NCBI GenBank assembly: GCA_049515555.1
Contig: JBEKTY010000099.1
Location: 1-34,092 of the forward strand
Source: JBEKTY01 sp049515555
Lineage (GTDB): Bacteria; Planctomycetota; Planctomycetia; Pirellulales; Thermoguttaceae
DNA length: 34,092 nucleotides
Reading direction: 5' to 3'
Positions 32,059 to 34,092 of the stretch are shown one piece after another. The notes under the pieces were generated by a model. The model did not search any database. It was not told the origin of the DNA and was given only the letters and a program-made list of their open reading frames with translations. The number at the start of each line of letters is the position of its first letter. Position 1 is the stretch's first letter. The position numbers and the translations under genes are program-made.

Positions 32059-32140
32059 GGGTGGCACGTCCCTGAGCGCAGCGAAGGGCGTGACGGACCT
32101 GGCAAACACGCCCTTCGCTGCGCTCAGGGACGTGCCACCC
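32059..32140. repeat. Perfect inverted repeat, GGCACGTCCCTGAGCG family (copy 2)
   Basis: Two arms of 34 bases (32059-32092 and 32107-32140) are perfectly complementary with a 14-base loop. The left arm begins GGGTGGCACGTCCCTGAGCG. It lies 30 bp after the serA stop and 66 bp before the regulator start. It could end or attenuate transcription from serA. An imperfect copy is at 12645-12723. Confidence 0.95.
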
Positions 32141-32206
32141 GTGGTAGCCCGGGCGGGCGATGGCCTGAAGAGCATCGCCACAGAGAAAGCAGAGAAGGGG
32201 AAAACC

Positions 32207-33448
32207 ATGTCGCGGTCGGCTCGCCGCAAGCGAGTTGCCCTGGTGTTTCCGGCGTCGGTGTCCTGGTTGGCGGTCCTGGCCGACGGCGTGGCCCAGTACG
32301 CCCGGCAGCACGGCGGCTGGGACTTCACCACCAGTCCCAGTCTGCCCACGCTGGGCGAGGCCGGGGAAACCGGCCTCAACGCGTACAGCCTGCGGCATTG
32401 GCCGGGCGACGGCGCGATCGCCATTCTAAACACCCCGGCCGAAGCCGTCGCCGCCCGGCGGCTGGGCATTCCCGTGGTCTCGATCGGCGGGAGCGTCGCC
32501 GACTGCGGCCTGCCCTGCGTGATGTTGGATTACTACGCCGCCGGCCGGCTGGCGGCCGAACACCTGCTGGATCGCGGCCTGCGACGGCTGGCTTACCACG
32601 GGTTTGCCGCAATGTGGTCGTCCGAGGAGCGGCGGCGCGGCTTTGCCGACCGGGCGGCCAAGGCCGGCGTGCCCTGCGACGTATACGAGATGGCCCCCGT
32701 TCGCGACCCGCGGAGCACCTGGCCCCAGCGCCGCGCCGCTTTGGACCTCTGGCTCAAGACGCTCCAGCCGCCGGTAGGCGTCCTGGCCGTGCACGATTAC
32801 CGTGCCCGGGTCACCCTGGACGAATGTTTGCGGTTGGGCCTCGACGTGCCCAACGACGTGGCCGTGCTCGGCGTCGATAACGACCTGACGGTGTGCGAGT
32901 TCTGCCAGCCCACGCTCAGCAGCGTATCGCGGTCGCCATGGAAGAATGGTTATGCGGCGGCCCAGTTGTTGGACCAACTGATGGCCGGCCAGCCGGCGCC
33001 GGCGGAGACTGTCCGGATCCCGCCCGACGGCATCGTCGCCCGGCAGTCTACCGACACGATCGCCGTGGAGGATCCCCACGTGCGGGCGGCCGTGCAGTTC
33101 ATGCGCGACAACTTGGGCGAGGTCTTCGGCATCGAACGGGTGACGAAACAAGTGCCGGTTTCCCGCCGCCGCCTGCACGAGCAGTTCCAGCGACTGCTGC
33201 ATCGCACGCCGTACCAGTATCTTTGCAACTTGCGGGTGGAGCGGGCCAAGCAGTTGCTGGCCGTGCCGCAAGTGGTCAATATGCAGAAGATTGCCCGCCA
33301 GTGCGGCTTCCCCTCGGCCGCGCGGCTGCGGCTGGTGTTCCAGCGCGTGGCCGGCATGCTGCCGCTGGCGTACCACCGCATCTACGGGGGCGTGGCGGCC
33401 ACGAAGGCCCCCCGTCGCGGCAAGGGTGCAGGAACGGGCTCCTTTTAG
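32207..33448 (+). CDS. XylR-type regulator (LacI-like sensor plus AraC helix-turn-helix)
   Basis: 413 residues from the ATG at 32207, with GAAGGGG six bases upstream. The N-terminal 285 residues are a periplasmic-binding/LacI-like sensor domain: RVALVFPASVSWLAVLADGV, LGIPVVSIGG, DYYAAGRLAAEHLLDRGLRR and DVPNDVAVLGVDNDLTVCEF. The C-terminal AraC DNA-binding domain (about residues 290-390) shows ERVTKQVPVSRRRLHEQFQR, PYQYLCNLRVERAKQLLAVP and QKIARQCGFPSAARLRLVFQ. The layout is that of XylR and its many planctomycete relatives, which activate sugar catabolism genes when a sugar binds. No sugar gene is directly next to it; rhaA-rhaT is 8.5 kb away. The ligand is unknown. Confidence 0.9.
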   Translation: MSRSARRKRVALVFPASVSWLAVLADGVAQYARQHGGWDFTTSPSLPTLGEAGETGLNAYSLRHWPGDGAIAILNTPAEAVAARRLGIPVVSIGGSVADCGLPCVMLDYYAAGRLAAEHLLDRGLRRLAYHGFAAMWSSEERRRGFADRAAKAGVPCDVYEMAPVRDPRSTWPQRRAALDLWLKTLQPPVGVLAVHDYRARVTLDECLRLGLDVPNDVAVLGVDNDLTVCEFCQPTLSSVSRSPWKNGYAAAQLLDQLMAGQPAPAETVRIPPDGIVARQSTDTIAVEDPHVRAAVQFMRDNLGEVFGIERVTKQVPVSRRRLHEQFQRLLHRTPYQYLCNLRVERAKQLLAVPQVVNMQKIARQCGFPSAARLRLVFQRVAGMLPLAYHRIYGGVAATKAPRRGKGAGTGSF

Positions 33449-33780
33449 CCGGCGGTCGTTAGCGAAGGGTGGCGGGGGGTATTAGGGTGGAAGGGGTGGC
33501 CGGAGCGACTGTGCAGGAAGTTGCTCAGGCGGTCATCCTCGCACAGGGCGGCAGCCCGGATTTGCAGGATCGCTTCCCCGCTGGCCCCGTCGTTCCAGAA
33601 CTTTTCGGTCCCTTTCACCCGGGCGTTCATCTCTTTGACAAACGACTCCATGTGCGCCGAAGTGCTCGGCAGCCCTTGCCGACGATACGCTGGATAATCC
33701 ATGCGCGAGACATTGTTCTGGAAGTAACCAACCGCGTCGGCGAGAACCTTTCGCGGGTCGGTCTTTTCGCAATTCTTCGG
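33445..33780 (-). pseudogene. C-terminal fragment of a transposase (ISKra4-like)
   Basis: About 110 residues: VGYFQNNVSRMDYPAYRRQG, LPSTSAHMESFVKEMNARVK, GTEKFWNDGASGEAILQIRA and AALCEDDRLSNFLHSRSG. The GLPxTSxxxESxxKxxNxRVKGTEKFW pattern, in pieces, is the usual end of ISKra4-type transposases. The segment lacks the catalytic core. It is preceded by GGACAAAAG repeats and an 88-bp palindromic element that take the place of the missing middle. The family name is from memory and moderately sure; the transposase origin is more secure. Its stop overlaps the end of the convergent regulator gene. Confidence 0.7.
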
Positions 33781-33825
33781 AAAGGGACAAAAGGACAAAA
33801 GGGTAGAGTCGAGGACAAAAGGGAC
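33781..33825. repeat. GGACAAAAG tandem repeat
   Basis: Four imperfect GGGACAAAAG / GGACAAAAG units (GGGACAAAAGGACAAAAGGG, then GGACAAAAGGGACAAAAG) lie directly before the palindromic element. They look like slipped copies of its AAAAGGGGACA end. Confidence 0.8.
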
Positions 33826-33913
33826 AAAAGGGGACATTCTACTTTTGCGAAAACAGCGAAGTAACGGCATCAAAGTTGACGATTATAGGCGATAAAGTAG
33901 AATGTCCCCTTTT
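33826..33913. mobile_element. 88-bp MITE-like element with perfect 20-bp inverted ends
   Basis: AAAAGGGGACATTCTACTTT (33826-33845) and its exact complement (33894-33913) bound 48 bp of unrelated sequence. It lies inside the broken transposase gene. The ends share AAAAGGGGACA with elements at 26549 and 30317. It encodes nothing, so a transposase elsewhere would be needed to move it. Confidence 0.82.
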
Positions 33914-34064
33914 GCCCAAACCGCTCCATCTGGGCGAAAGTGGTTTCCCGCGGTGGTCCTGCCGCTCCAAAACCACGACTTGCCAGCAATGCCACCAGTT
34001 CGCTGAACTTCTCTTGCTCCTCCGCCGTCAGCTCCAAGTCCTCGTTTCGAGCGTCCTTGCTCAT
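33914..34064 (-). pseudogene. N-terminal fragment of the same transposase
   Basis: About 50 residues from the ATG at 34064, with AAAGGAA before it: DLELTAEEQEKFSELVALLA, then GAAGPPRETTFAQMERFGQ. This matches the start of the transposase type whose end is at 33445-33780. The frame then enters the palindromic element (GTFYFIAYNRQL) and stops at 33870. Several hundred codons of the core are missing between the two fragments. Confidence 0.68.
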
Positions 34065-34092
34065 CGCAAATTCCTTTCCAAAGGTTCCAACT

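Noticed and set aside
32059..32140. Operator for the XylR-type regulator
   Set aside because: The inverted repeat is far longer than an AraC or LacI operator, and a copy occurs at an unrelated locus (12645-12723).

Overview
The window looks like a chromosomal piece of a high-GC planctomycete, probably of the Pirellulales type. The evidence is the protein set: a J-like protein beginning DPYQNWLGIPP next to a membrane Ser/Thr kinase, a DUF1573 protein, tandem TPR proteins, a XylR-type LacI/AraC hybrid regulator, and very many short intergenic repeats. The assignment rests on family knowledge, not on a marker gene.

Layout. 1-4600: a less GC-rich accessory segment beside the 3' end of a tRNA-Glu gene. 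It has a frameshifted TPR membrane protein, a TIR-domain protein, a RES-domain toxin and, convergent to it, a MbcA/ParS/Xre-type antitoxin. TIR and RES families both consume NAD+, so this may be a small NAD-targeting defence or toxin island. 4617-7861: tRNA-Glu, a Ser/Thr kinase and the J-like protein. 8167-10967: a Wzx/MATE-like flippase followed by a CelD/BioF2-like acyltransferase (envelope polysaccharide). 11503-14686: thioredoxin-like protein, ArsF-like protein, ArsG-like permease and a DUF1573 protein, all on the minus strand. 15338-20383: CHAD protein, Ppx/GppA phosphatase and polyphosphate kinase, a polyphosphate module. 20646-20930: a small secreted protein. 21137-23721: rhaA and rhaT (L-rhamnose use). 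23862-25346: an 11-unit TPR secreted protein with a frameshifted tail. 25529-28183: a Ski2-like DExH helicase. 28808-33448: a conserved small protein, a TPR lipoprotein, serA and a XylR-type regulator. 33445-34064: a broken transposase with an 88-bp palindromic element where its core should be.

The most unusual property is the repeats. There are short tandem repeats of period 7, 8 and about 10 bp, plus several families of paired-arm inverted repeats, in most intergenic gaps. Some abut start codons (arsG, arsF, ppk, rhaA). One supplies the stop codon of arsF. A period-7 tract of about 390 bp lies in frame inside the helicase gene. Both strands of that 7-bp unit are stop-free in all frames, so it can sit in coding DNA without ending the frame.
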